Shown in pieces: positions 21,401 through 29,173 of a stretch of DNA of 64,000 nt. Origin of the DNA: Branchiostoma floridae (taxonomy: Eukaryota; Chordata; Leptocardii; Amphioxiformes; Branchiostomatidae); contig NC_049995.1 of the NCBI RefSeq assembly GCF_000003815.2, positions 9,637,370 through 9,701,369 of the forward strand, read 5' to 3'. The notes under the pieces are model-generated. The model saw nothing but the letters and a program-made list of their open reading frames with translations, did not search any database and was not told the DNA's origin. A program made the translations under genes and the position numbers. The stretch's first letter is position 1, and each line of letters begins with the position of its first letter.

Positions 21401-22656
21401 ATAGTACTAGTATTGATTAGCATTGATGCTTACGTACAGTGACTGTGGATCCAACCATTTGACATGTTCACACTTATCATGTGGTGATTACAGGAATATT
21501 CCCTCGAACATCGTCTTTAGTGAACACTCAGTGCAATACACGGTAGATGCTACTAGAGGTAGGAGTCAGATTTTTGTAGACCATATTATAGCTCCCGGGT
21601 CTCTTTTGTCCTCTTGGCAGGACAGATGAGATTCGGGAGCCGCAATGTGTATAAAAAAGAGGGGTCGTCCAAAGATGAACTGGCAGCAGACAGTTGACAG
21701 AGATCTCCTACTACCCCCCTCACATTAGGCGAAAATCGATCGGACGACGAGTATGCGAGCTCTAAATTACAAGGAGGCATGACCCTGACGGGAAGGGGGA
21801 ACACTGCCATTTCTTCGTCGGCAGCAGGGTCATGCCTCCTCGTAATTTAGAGCTCGCAGACTCGTTGTCCGATCGATTTTCGCCTAATGTAGGGGGGGGG
21901 GGGCAGTGTGCAGGAGATGGAAGGACGTAATGAGACTGGCTGCAGATAGAGCTTGCTGGACTGCTCTAACTGCCTAAAAGGTCGCAGGACGTGGAAGCTA
22001 CTAAGTCTAAGTAATGTGTATCAAACCCACGTGCCATTGCTCTGTTTCCAACACCTACAGCGTGGTCATCTTTAACCGTCAAGAGGAGTGTTGCTCGGAT
22101 CGAATCAACCCCTTCAACATCCACATCGGGGATTTTGGCCAGGTACACACGAACCCGAAGTGTGGCGGTGACCATCGAATCGACGTGACCCAACCGTCCA
22201 TTTCCGTCTCCTGTCAGGGGATGCGGGGACGCTATGTGGGCATCCGTCTTCCAGGGCCTTCCCGAATACTGAGCCTGTGCGAAGTCCGAGTATTTTCTGG
22301 TAGGCCTTTACTACATTAGCATGCATGGCTATGGTATATGAGCTTCCAAAATCAACGAAGCAGGCAGGTGTTGCAAGACCACGATGTATGTGCCCTTGCA
22401 TTTTCCGTTCAATGGACTGCCGCTAATGCGTACAGTGCATTTATTAATTTAAAACGTTTTGCGTTATGTCTTGATGCATTATTCTGGTATTCTCTTCATG
22501 AGTTAGTAGCTCATGCTTAATACATAATTTAACACGCAAAATGCATAAAAAAAGGATGTCATTGTGCAAAATTTATCCAGTGTGTGTCATACTATGCTTT
22601 CGGCCTTTTGAAAAAAAAAAGAAGATTTTTCTTAATATGTTACAGATGACGAGTGA
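478..22656 (+). CDS. MACPF pore-forming protein with chitin-binding, F5/8C and F-type lectin modules (5' end missing)
   Basis: Seen: 23 exons (478-590, 1483-1630, 1937-2019, 4944-5050, 5627-5822, 6420-6668, 7190-7285, 7851-7944, 8619-8756, 9478-9557, 10093-10177, 10805-10891, 11465-11553, 13224-13431, 13753-13899, 14885-15089, 15656-15907, 16646-16813, 18105-18266, 19159-19602, 20603-20786, 22061-22299, 22646-22656) join in phase into 1,194 codons. Residues 1-300 are MACPF (signature RYGTHF near 156-161 with a following FGG); 300-521 unrecognised; 522-708 Methyltransf_FA-like (YGIGSDNA, GIRFYSFGSG, VEIMDARII); 709-792 two Cys-rich repeats; 793-902 two eight-Cys hevein-like domains (CCSSLGWCG, CCSAQGFCG); 903-1050 F5/8C-like; 1051-1191 F-type lectin. 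Known: MACPF proteins oligomerise into membrane pores; hevein domains bind chitin and F-type lectins bind fucose. Inferred: a secreted, sugar-targeted pore-forming defence protein. The start and signal peptide lie upstream. The exon 12 donor may instead be at 10898, adding two codons. Confidence 0.85.
1135..1255 (-). repeat. Dispersed hairpin repeat (GTTACTCAAGCAACTGG family), copy 1
   Basis: Shares GTTACTCAAGCAACTGGATA and a hairpin core with copies at 10948-11090, 17787-18075 and, more decayed, 39145-39430. On the minus strand this copy reads CTGATGA, a stem of six paired bases, then GAAAAGTC. Confidence 0.7.
1341..1440. repeat. Short tandem duplication in a MACPF intron
   Basis: CTGAAGACAATTTGGATT and its downstream context occur twice about 50 bp apart, directly upstream of the second exon seen. 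Confidence 0.6.
2145..2378. repeat. Microsatellite, TCTC/TG/TATC-rich (left part)
   Basis: CT, TA, TG and TATC runs. The TATC array resumes at 3473, so a single array seems to have been split by the element at 2379-3464. Reading frames through it are low-complexity and not genes. Confidence 0.85.
2379..3464. mobile_element. TIR element inserted in the TATC microsatellite
   Basis: It ends in TAACGGG on the left and CACCTCCCGTTA on the right. Internal segments (CTGATCTTATTATNCATAAGT near the left end; a stretch before the right end) are shared with the shorter copy at 50431-50710. No transposase frame is visible. It sits in the intron between the third and fourth MACPF exons seen. Confidence 0.6.
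3473..3960. repeat. TATC/CTATATCTAT microsatellite (right part)
   Basis: Nearly 490 bp of (CTATAT/CTAT)n with rare substitutions. Long open frames of Ile-Tyr-Leu-Ser across it result from lack of stops in the repeat unit. Confidence 0.95.
3996..4472. mobile_element. Possible pogo/Tigger-like remnant
   Basis: It begins CAGTGGATTCCAATTATTCG directly after TA, with repeated GGATAATTCGG-type motifs as in pogo-type DNA transposon ends, and closes at ATATCCACTG. The right end is poorly matched and not followed by TA, so the border is uncertain. Confidence 0.4.
6810..6909. other. Assembly gap (100 N)
   Basis: One hundred N in the intron between the 6420-6668 and 7190-7285 exons. The frame is kept across it, so no exon need be missing. 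Confidence 0.99.
7682..7822 (+). repeat. Partial copy of the AAGGATCAGAGGACTGATCG repeat
   Basis: Matches the right half of the element at 45486-45864, including GACTTAGGTTTTGGGTCATT and GATATAAAGTCTTAAA. It ends 28 bp before the 7851 exon, so it lies in that exon's branch-point region. Confidence 0.7.
8134..8560 (+). mobile_element. Decayed hAT-like MITE (GGTACCGGTAC family)
   Basis: Shares CAATGGTCCA, GGTCCAACATCCGGTC and the GGTCC-rich ends with 25043-25464 and 41959-42343. A run of 17 C interrupts it. Confidence 0.6.
10428..10770. other. Intron stretch without gene, poly-C tract
   Basis: Has a C run of about 19 bases (10555-10573) and frames open on both strands across it. No splice sites or recognisable protein are visible, so it is treated as intron. 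Confidence 0.5.
10948..11090 (+). repeat. Dispersed hairpin repeat, copy 2 (best hammerhead-like core)
   Basis: Outer arms TACGCCAAAAATAGT and ACTATTTTTGGCGTA form a perfect 15-bp inverted repeat. Inside, GTCA, CTGACGA, a six-base stem, GAAACGTC and TGAC follow in the order expected of a hammerhead ribozyme core, with one extra A before the stem. Confidence 0.7.
11865..13150. repeat. GGCGCTCTC-rich repeat cluster between two similar 80-bp flanks
   Basis: GGCGCTCTCACGGCGCTC-type units, in both orientations, fill 11950-12095 and 12640-13015. The outer boundaries CCCCCTTTC and GAAAGGGGG are inverted. Flanks 11865-11950 and 13065-13140 resemble each other (GGTCAAGTTT, AAATGGTT, TTTTCCGTCGGTA type). 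Lies in the intron before the 13224 exon; no exon is seen in it. Confidence 0.6.
13965..14712. mobile_element. TTAA-flanked non-autonomous DNA element
   Basis: TTAA at 13961-13964 and 14713-14716 bracket ends AAGGGCATTCCACT and, on the other strand, AGGGGCATTCCACT. TTAA target duplications are typical of piggyBac-type elements. It contains an ATTAAAAT minisatellite and a hairpin, with no transposase frame. Confidence 0.65.
14015..14206. repeat. 8-bp minisatellite (ATTAAAAT)n
   Basis: About 24 nearly perfect tandem units inside the TTAA-flanked element, followed at 14209-14242 by the hairpin GTTACTTCCTAAAA/TTTTAGGAAGTAAC. Confidence 0.95.
15125..15575 (+). repeat. Dispersed repeat, shared with 57780-58020
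   Basis: Segments ACCTATTCTGTGCTGCT, ATCGATGCGGTTT / ATCAATGCGGTTT, TACTGGACCCACNTAC and ATATGTGCATCCC occur in the same order in both places. Lies in the intron before the Cys-rich exon. Confidence 0.65.
15913..16290 (+). repeat. Tandem pair of tRNA-related SINE-like units
   Basis: Two copies of about 230 bp each begin TAACAGTGGGGTTCAAGCGC, the second truncated. The same repeat, with clearer B-box-like GGTTCGAATCC, is at 20210-20600. Confidence 0.6.
16836..17253. mobile_element. hAT-like MITE, GGTGCGTACCTA ends
   Basis: Terminal GTGGTGCGTACC is inverted at both ends, the inside is rich in GGTCCGGACCTGAACC motifs, and the direct repeat CACATAAAC (16827-16835 and 17254-17262) flanks it as a likely target duplication. 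Confidence 0.65.
17335..17670 (+). repeat. tRNA-derived SINE copies
   Basis: GTGTGGCATAACTGGTAGAG (A-box-like) and CCGAGTTCTATATTC (B-box-like) are followed by ACCTGACTTCGNNCGGGGAGG, which also occurs 200 bp earlier. A related head is at 47175-47300. Confidence 0.6.
17787..18075 (+). repeat. Dispersed hairpin repeat, copy 3, inverted arms around a gap
   Basis: GTTACTCAAGCAACTGGATA on the left and its inverse TTCAGTTGCTTGAGTAAC on the right flank the N run. Ends 30 bp before the second hevein-domain exon. Confidence 0.7.
17829..17962. other. Assembly gap (134 N)
   Basis: Lies in the loop of an inverted repeat. The flanking introns remain in phase, so no coding sequence need be missing. Confidence 0.99.
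19648..19903. mobile_element. MITE with GTTCTTCAAACACAACC ends
   Basis: About 29-bp inverted ends bracket 256 bp that include the GATGTCTGCCAGACACCATC hairpin core and a G run. The direct repeat GGTAAGGGATTCAT lies on both sides (19602-19615 and 19905-19918), duplicating the 5' splice site of the F5/8C exon. Confidence 0.65.
20210..20600 (+). repeat. Tandem tRNA-related SINE copies next to the lectin exon
   Basis: Two copies share GCCAAACTGACCATGCCAAA / CCAAATTGACCATGCCAAA and end in B-box-like GGTTCGAATCC and GGTTTGAATCCCGGGAGCC. The second copy stops less than 30 bp before the 20603 splice acceptor. Confidence 0.7.
20798..21027. mobile_element. Fold-back MITE (GTTCACCTTTATCCG family), copy 1
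   Basis: Inverted ends AACGCTAGTTCA and TGAACTAGCGTT, inside them GTAACCTAAATCCGTTGTTT. A second copy is at 24500-24714 and a half copy near 46480-46535. Confidence 0.75.
21067..21106. repeat. CG/CA dinucleotide repeat
   Basis: GCGCGCGC followed by (CA)n. Confidence 0.95.
21193..21290. mobile_element. 98-bp palindromic MITE, TAGCCTGGTACCCAGCC ends
   Basis: Perfect 17-bp inverted ends; inside, CTCCCGA(A/G)TCTCTTCT arms pair. Flanks CAAGCATCC and CAAGAATCT match 7 of 9, a likely 9-bp target duplication. Partial relatives lie at 21589-21640 and 23697-23755. Confidence 0.8.
21655..22015 (+). mobile_element. 3' end of a LINE ORF2, interrupted by a palindromic insertion
   Basis: RGRPKMNWQQTVDRDLL before and RRWKDVMRLAADRACW after the insertion match the usual C-terminal end of non-LTR retrotransposon ORF2 proteins. 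Stops follow. It is a dead fragment in the intron between the two lectin exons. Confidence 0.6.
21713..21903. mobile_element. Fold-back element with 80-bp arms inside the LINE remnant
   Basis: Left arm from CCCCCCTCACATTAGGCG to GGCATGACCCTG recurs inverted at 21825-21903, with a few differences and a spacer of about 35 bp. It lies exactly between the two LINE coding blocks. Confidence 0.85.
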
Positions 22657-24499
22657 TGGGATGACCCGAACGGATTAAGAATGCAGCAAATGAATGAACT
22701 CGTCGACTGAGGAAAAACCTACATTATCTTAAGTCACTTACAAAGTTGGCTCTCAAATTGTGTTTTGGTATACCACGAACTATACCACACATACAAAAAG
22801 CATCCAAGATGTAGTTTCAGTTAAAACATTGTCAAACTTTACGTGTTTTGAATGTGAGGTTATTAGGTGTTCCTGTTTCTAACAGTTACTGTAGTACTGT
22901 GTTCTTACTGAAGCAAATTTTAAATGTATATTGCGTTACATTTTAAGCAAGACCAAAAACTACATCTACCAAGTAGATCTTATTGTGTAACAGCAACATT
23001 TCGGTCCATAGCATATCTGAAATCGTGGTGGGTACATCATAAAGGAATTGTTTGATGCCTATCATGATTTGGTATAAAAAGCTCTAGTGGCAAATGTTAT
23101 ATCAGGGGAAAGCTATTTTAAAGTGTAAAACATATTCAGCTTTAGACAAAAAGTATTAGTTATGATTACGATATTAGTGGTAGTAGCAAAAAGGACCGGC
23201 GTATTGCTATATCAAAACATGTCTCTGGCAACAAAAGCTATTTACTACAGGTTAAAATTTAGTCACTTGAATCCAAAGCATTTTGGTGGTCACATAATTC
23301 AGGATTAGTGTCATATATACATTATGGTTAATTTTCTTGCGGCATTGAAAGGTGTTAGCGTTAGAGTAGAATATCTTAATATTAGGAAAAGGATCACCCG
23401 ATTTAACAAATATAACATTTATCAACATAATGTTAGCTTAAATATGCTGAACACATTCTTTATATTTATGCATTTAGATCCAACTTTCTTTTCCTGTAAA
23501 ACCTAAACTTGTGGTAAGTACACTATCTGAGCGAGGACACTTTTTACACCAGATAGTGCTTCGGCATCTTTTCAGGGCATTTCTAAAGCAAAGTCTTCCA
23601 GAATTTCAAGAAGTGTGGCATAGCAAATTTTTTTACAGTGACGTAGTTTCCGATTGACTTTGCTTTGAAAATATTGATGGCATCCTACAAAATCGTAGCC
23701 TGGTATCCAGCCGTAATATAGCTCCAGAGTCTCTTCTCTCCTCTTTGCAATTACGTAATTACCTTTTTTCCTTCAATGTCTTTGAGATCCATCGGGCCAT
23801 CCTTTTCGAATTCGAACTACTAGTATCTCTGAGTTTTCTACTTCTTTCTAATGTAAGATTGAAAGAAATGACGATGTCTATTTAAGGAACAGAAGAAATG
23901 ATAGATTTCGCACGGTAATTTTTTTCTACATCGCAAGGTAGGGACCCAAAAGATTGGAAAAAGAAAAATATCAAAAAGTATTTGCATAGGCTTATCCTTC
24001 GACCTCTTTTACCTGTTCCTTGTACTATAGATAAACAAAGAAATTAAAGAACTTTCTATACGATAATACCCTTTTATGCACTCACAACACTATTTTCATT
24101 GCTCCTTAAATTCAAGGACAATTATGCAAAATTGGCATCTTAAAAAAAGGTTGGGGTTTTAAAAAGCTTAAATGCCATCGATTAAATTGCTTTTATGTTG
24201 TTATAATAGATAAGAAGAACTTCAGCTACAAGGACAGAAGAAGAAATGTGATTTGATTACATCTTGTCAGTGTGAAACTGGTGAAAATTCAATGAAAAGG
24301 GCAAACTGAATTATACAATGTATCAAAACATCCTTCATAAATATTTGGTCAGTGATGTTGCGGGGACACTGAACAATACATCAATAACATACGTCTTTTA
24401 CAAAAGTAGACCATTTCAGGTCTTATGATTAAGTTAAAACACCGGAAATGTTTCCATCGAGTTTTATACGATTGAATGATAGCAGTATCTCTGGCCATG
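22657..24499. other. Intergenic or 3'UTR, no gene seen
   Basis: Downstream of the MACPF stop. A half MITE lies at 23697-23755. Short AT-rich frames show no codon signal. The first AATAAA I notice is near 24821; the real 3' end of the MACPF transcript is not clear. Confidence 0.5.
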
Positions 24500-24714
24500 G
24501 TTCACCTTTATCTGTGGGGTAACCTATATCCGTTGTTACTTTAAAAACAGGATATTTAGGGATATATTGTAGACAGACGTTGGTTTCAAATTGCAAAATT
24601 TAAAAAAATATTTCAGTTTAAAAACACCGTCAGTCGACTTGATATAGTTATAAATACTAGCTTTTTTTTTTACAAACAACGGATATAGGTAATCCCCGCG
24701 GATAAATGGTGAAC
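24500..24714. mobile_element. Fold-back MITE (GTTCACCTTTATCCG family), copy 2
   Basis: Starts GTTCACCTTTATCTGTGGGG and ends with the inverse ACGGATATAGGTAATCCCCG then GGTGAAC. Same internal GTCGACTTGATA as copy 1. Confidence 0.75.
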
Positions 24715-25042
24715 TTTGGTTATATCTGTTACTGCTGTCGGTATTATGCATGTCTTCTGTCATTAAACAAGTGTGGGCATACCATCGCCACACAGACGCC
24801 ATGTCATTTCAATTTTGTTGAAATAAAATTGTAGTTGTTGTTCTTATATAATGTATTTGCGTGTTTGTTTGTTTTTGCCTCAAGGACCCTCAAGTTATAC
24901 TAGAAAATAGATCAAAAGAAATGAAAAATGGTAATGATAATTCAATCTTCAACATAAACTTTTTAAAATTCAAAACAGGAAGAAAATAGAAGAAAGAAAA
25001 AAGTATAGGAATATCAAAATACAGTTCCAAAAAGGTACTTAC

Positions 25043-25464
25043 TAGGGCTGGGTACCGGTACAGCGTACCGGTACAAAACCGGTTTTTCTTATTGGACCGG
25101 TCCAGAAAAACCGGACCTGAAAAAATTAGGTGGACCGGATGTTGGACCGATTGGTAAATTAACAGATTATTTTATCAGTTATTCACACGTTTTGGTACTT
25201 GCTGGTAGAAGAAAATAACAGGAGTGAAGAAGAGTAGAGTTTATAGTAATTCCTACCATGTTTTACAGCCAATCGTACAGGTACAGATGGTGTTGTAGGA
25301 TTTTAAAACGCCAGTGTAAGTCTAATACTCCGCTGAACAGATTTCTTTGTAGTGAAATGGACCATTGGTATGAGTCATACTGAATCAGGTCCAGGTTCAG
25401 GTCCGGACCTGGACCTGATCCTCTGGACCTAGACCTGAATTTTCTGTACCGGTACCCACCCCTA
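25043..25464. mobile_element. hAT-like MITE with intact 8-bp target duplication
   Basis: Ends TAGGGCTGGGTACCGGTAC and, on the other strand, TAGGGGTGGGTACCGGTAC. Both sides carry GTACTTAC (25035-25042 and 25465-25472), an exact 8-bp duplication as made by hAT transposases. 422 bp, with no protein frame. Confidence 0.85.
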
Positions 25465-25472
25465 GTACTTAC

Positions 25473-26046
25473 TGACCAAAAAATTATTGACCTCAAAAAA
25501 CATTTTATCAATTAAAATGTTAAAACAACTTCTGCGGGTATCTCTTCAGTGAGATTCCTACATAAGTTGGATAGGTGTAACTCTAATGAATTCTTCATTT
25601 GAATCATGAAAATTGAAGTATGACTGAAAAGACAAAAAACACACAGACCATAGAAATATTCCTTCTACTGAAAATGGAATTTAAGGAGCCCTTGTGAAGT
25701 GGGGGTGTTAGCGACATGTATTGAATATCATATTCTGGTTTTGTGTCATTTTTAACCAACATAAAAAGTTGGACAATACAGCAGTCTATTTTATTCATAA
25801 GCAAAGGTTGGAAAGTGGAATAACAATTTGTTTCATATATAATTGGCATGATAACTAAACATGCCTATTAATGTTCTATTTATATAAGACATCTTATGTT
25901 TTATTTGCACATTCATTGCAAACAGCACCTGGCAACATTGTCACAAGGTTTGAAGATTTTTTTCTGAGAAATAACCCAAACAAAATATCTACAGTACAGA
26001 AAGTAGAATATAACAAGAAAAGGGTCATATATCTATGACAACAATT
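25473..26046. other. Intergenic, nothing recognised
   Basis: AT-rich, no coding signal. It may hold the CZIB 3'UTR; a minus-strand AATAAA is seen near 25900 but is not proven. Confidence 0.4.
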
Positions 26047-26101
26047 ATTGTATTCTATAAAAATAAGCATTTTTTGGTCTTATGACCAGTCATAGGTCAT
26101 A

Positions 26102-26325
26102 CTGTAAATGCATTTAAATTTGCAGGGATTTAAATTTGCGGGGATTTAATTTCGCGACAGTGGGAAAAGGGACTTTTCATGGTGGTTTTAAGTTCACAGT
26201 AGCACCATGCACTGTAGTCTCTTTCTGCCATGGAAAAATGTTTGCAGTGGTTTTAAGTTCGCGGTGGAGCGGCCACCTTGAAAACTGCAAACAATAAACC
26301 ACCACAAAAGTTTCTGCATTTACAG
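26102..26325. mobile_element. TA-flanked MITE between 55-bp direct repeats
   Basis: Ends CTGTAAATGCA and TGCATTTACAG with TA on each side. Beyond these, TTGGTCTTATGACCAGTCAT and neighbouring bases occur on both sides (26047-26101 and 26330-26384), close to the CZIB stop. Confidence 0.7.
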
Positions 26326-26407
26326 TATTGTATCTATAAAAAAAAATTAAGCATTTCTTGGTCTTATGACCAGTCATAGGTCATAGTTCAAAGCGACGTC
26401 GCTACTT

Positions 26408-27687
26408 TCACGCTTTCACAAAGCGATGCTCTATTTCCGTGATTCCCACTGGTTGTTGCGCATTCTCGTCGTAGTCCATCCACTCTCCCTCCGTGAGCTC
26501 GACTTCGTCAAACTTCAATCCCGATTCCGCTCCTTCCGCCACGAACCCCACCCTGGGGGAGAAATCCACGGGTTCAACCCCGCGGCACTCGAACACGACC
26601 ATGGTTCGGAATTCCTCGGTGTTGTCGGCGCAGTACGGTTGGATGCTGTCCTGCAGGATGTCCAGGTTGTTCTCGCGCCCGCACAGTTTGCATTTGGAGA
26701 CCAGGTTGGCGTGGCCGCGCCCTCCTTTCAGTGGGGTAGATTCCTGGAAAAACAATTGGTCAAGATTCAGTCACATAAATTTAATACAGGACATAGAAGT
26801 TTTCTTTTTCACAACCAGTTTTTCTCACCTGCTGACGTTTCGATGTCTGTCAGACATCTTCCTCAGCAGGTGAGAAAAAATGGTTGTGAAAAGGAAAATT
26901 CCCATGTCCTATGATCTACCAACCTGATGAAATTATTTTCGGAAATTTAATACAGTTTGGATGTCAAATACTGTAGGTTGATAGGTATGCTTGCAAATGA
27001 TTTCACAACTATTCACTATAAAAGAAAGACATGGTAAACTTTAAGATATTCCTAAAGATTTTGTGGGGTAGTGGGTTGTTATCTTCTCGGAATCCACCCC
27101 CTCCTTCCATCATCTTTTACCTTCCTAACAGAAGTTCAAGCTAGGTGGAATGAGGAAATTTGTGTTTGGGGCTTCTTATACTGGTCCACAGGTAACAAGA
27201 GCAAAGAAGAGGATAGTCATTTTTACCATTAGTTTCTACAGTTAAACTTGGTCTAAATTAAGAGGCAGCTATATTTTAGTGTTGTTTACATGAAGATACT
27301 ACTAGGATTTTGAACTGCCAGTGTAAGTTGGATATGCTACCAAACAGAATCCTTTGTAGCGAAATGGACCATTGTTTTGAGTATAGCACATTTACAAGTT
27401 TTCACAAACAATTAGGTGCACGTTCGGCTCTGGACCTGGACCTGATGATCTGGACCTGGACCGTACCTGGACCTAAATTTTCTGTGCTGGTACACAACCT
27501 ATAAACTCATGCTATAAACTTCAGGCAGAGCGCCCCCTACCTCTAGTGTGACATATTGCCACTTCTCGCTGACCTCTCCACAGGACAGACACTTCAGTTT
27601 CAGGTACCAGCGGAAATCCTCACCCTCAGGTCGGAGGTTGGTGATGTTCTCCAGCACTGCCTTCAACTGGAGAGCAATTTTCACCAT
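26408..27687 (-). CDS. CZIB: CXXC motif-containing zinc-binding protein (C1orf123/CZIB family)
   Basis: Two coding exons on the minus strand, 27687-27541 and 26743-26408, join in phase into 160 codons plus stop, the usual length of this family. The N-terminus MVKIALQLKAVLENITNLRP and the CXXC pairs KCLSCGE and KCKLCGR are the family hallmarks; the two pairs are expected to bind one zinc ion. LKGGRG, VVFECRGVEPVDF and the C-terminal HRFVKA also match. The family (DUF866, UPF0587) is found across eukaryotes; its molecular function is poorly known. The start is the family-conserved ATG. A possible 3' splice site (TTTCAG) lies about 35 bases upstream of it, so a non-coding first exon may lie further right. 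The gene is divergent from UNC45. The intron carries a small fold-back element and is otherwise ordinary. Confidence 0.93.
26789..26909. mobile_element. Fold-back MITE with nested hairpin in the CZIB intron
   Basis: Arms GGACATAG...CACCTGCTGA and TCAGCAGGTG...CATGTCC pair around the inner GATGTCTG/CAGACATC hairpin. A half copy is at 31497-31565. Confidence 0.8.
27290..27500 (-). mobile_element. Truncated hAT-like MITE (GGTACCGGTAC family)
   Basis: CCAGTGTAAGTTNGAT, GAAATGGACCATTG and GGACCTGGACCTGATN motifs match the right half of 25043-25464. Confidence 0.65.
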
Positions 27688-28300
27688 CGTGGTCCCTTTT
27701 TAGACAATCTGAAACATAGCATACATTATAATGACTGCCACCTAGCAGAATTCACACAAACTGCAGTGGTGACTACAATGGTTGGTGATGTTTATGAGCA
27801 ATTTTTACCATGATGGTGGTCCCATTTAGCCTGGGTACCATCCGGAAAGTAGTTTGCTCCGACGTTCATTATATACTATATACAGTCGCTTCTCTGTGTT
27901 TCCGTCTGGGAACGCGGACCATCTTAACGTCTGGAATCGTCCAAATTTTGGACGCAGGCGCTGATTGGTCCCCACATATGAGCGAATTATGGAATAGTTT
28001 GATCGTTGGAACTGGTGTTCCAACACCAGAAAAGCCCCACGTCCCCTAGCGCATGTGGGCGACAGCCTGTTGTCATCGAACGAGTGCTCTAGAACCCATT
28101 CCTTGATTCGCTCATCAACTGACGTCACCACCAAACGGTTTGAATGTGCAAGTCTCCAGACGGATAGCAGAAGCGAACATAGGAGCGAACTACCATCCGG
28201 ATGGTACCCAAACTAGGTCCCATTTGAGACAATCTGAAATGAGGGTAGCATACAAAAAACATTACATGCCACCTAGCAGGATTCATGCAAACTGCAGAAG
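27688..28300. repeat. Duplicated CZIB 5' flank, split by a MITE
   Basis: GACAATCTGAAA, GCCACCTAGCAG and CAAACTGCAG occur in order at 27705-27765 and again at 28228-28300. The copy GAGCAATTTTTACCATGATGGTGGTCCC at 27798-27824 resembles the start-codon region at 27670-27700 but lacks a usable frame. The two segments quoted are separate pieces of a longer match. Confidence 0.6.
27827..28215. mobile_element. Mutator-like MITE with exact 9-bp target duplication
   Basis: Ends TAGCCTGGGTACCATCCGG and, on the other strand, TAGTTTGGGTACCATCCGG. GGTCCCATT flanks both sides (27818-27826, 28216-28224). Nine-base duplications are typical of Mutator-like elements. No transposase. Confidence 0.8.
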
Positions 28301-28960
28301 TCAGGAAGAGGTCTGGAATCATCTTCATCTTGAGGTTGAGATTTCTTTCTTTCTTCATTTGTGAGATGTGCTTTGCAATGCATCTTGTCACCTCCCTTAG
28401 CTTTTAGAAAATTTTGATACATCAAGATGTTTCTTGCTATTGCTCATGGACCTATTAAATGTAGACTAGTAATGTTGAGGCCGACTAAAAACCTCAACAG
28501 TCCTTGAAATTTTAATAGAACGATGGGGGACCATGGATGTACAGAAATAAAAATTATGACTGTCTGATTTTGCACAAGGTCAAAAGCAAGGACCCTACTT
28601 AGTATCAGGTTAATATTCTGAAAGCTCCTTCAGGTCAAAGTTAGGCCCCTGACTTGTAAACAGTTCTCGTCTCGACCAATATTTGCTTCATGCACACATC
28701 CAGACTAATTAAACTGTTGTTCAATCATCTTTTTTTTTGCAAATTGTAAGCTCTTACTGATAAACTTACATGACTCATTGGCAGTCCTTACATCTTTGAT
28801 ACACTTAACAATTAGCAACGTTTAATAAGCATAATTTTGGAGCTTCCGGTGGCGCAAATTATGAACCATCATTATCTTCATTTACTTCTGATAAGTTACA
28901 TTATCTCTAAAACGAACAAATACTACATATGAAGTTTTAAAAGCTTAATCATTTTCATCA
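28301..28960. other. CZIB-UNC45 intergenic interval
   Basis: No coding signal. Probably contains the CZIB 5'UTR exon and promoter, but I cannot place them. Confidence 0.4.
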
Positions 28961-29045
28961 ATGTATGAAAACAGAAAGTACAACGTGGCTTACCACTTCA
29001 TATCACCAGAAGTGTTTCCCGTATTAGGCTTGAATCAGAGTAAAC

Positions 29046-29073
29046 GAATATTCTGCTCGTTTCCCGAACCTTC
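29046..29073 (+). promoter_or_regulatory. Two heat-shock-element-like palindromes upstream of UNC45
   Basis: GAATATTC at 29046-29053 and GAACCTTC at 29066-29073 both fit the GAAnnTTC core of HSF binding sites, about 200 bp upstream of the UNC45 ATG. Known: UNC45 is an Hsp90 co-chaperone and is stress-inducible in some animals. HSF control here is inference. Confidence 0.4.
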
Positions 29074-29084
29074 TCTGCTCGTTG

Positions 29085-29173
29085 ATTGGTTGGATGCCTA
29101 CCAATTAGATCGACGGATTTGTTACATATTTCCTGATTGGCTCATTCGTGGTGAAAGTGAAAATTCTAACCAA
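29085..29173. promoter_or_regulatory. Cluster of four CCAAT boxes in the UNC45 promoter
   Basis: ATTGG at 29085-29089, CCAAT at 29101-29105, ATTGG at 29136-29140 and CCAAT at 29169-29173 occur in both orientations 100-185 bp upstream of the UNC45 ATG, the usual distance for NF-Y sites. There is no clear TATA box. The interval also faces the CZIB 5' end, so it may serve both genes. Confidence 0.5.

Noticed and set aside
26426-26914. Plus-strand frames of 126 and 162 codons
   Set aside because: Antisense to the CZIB exon.
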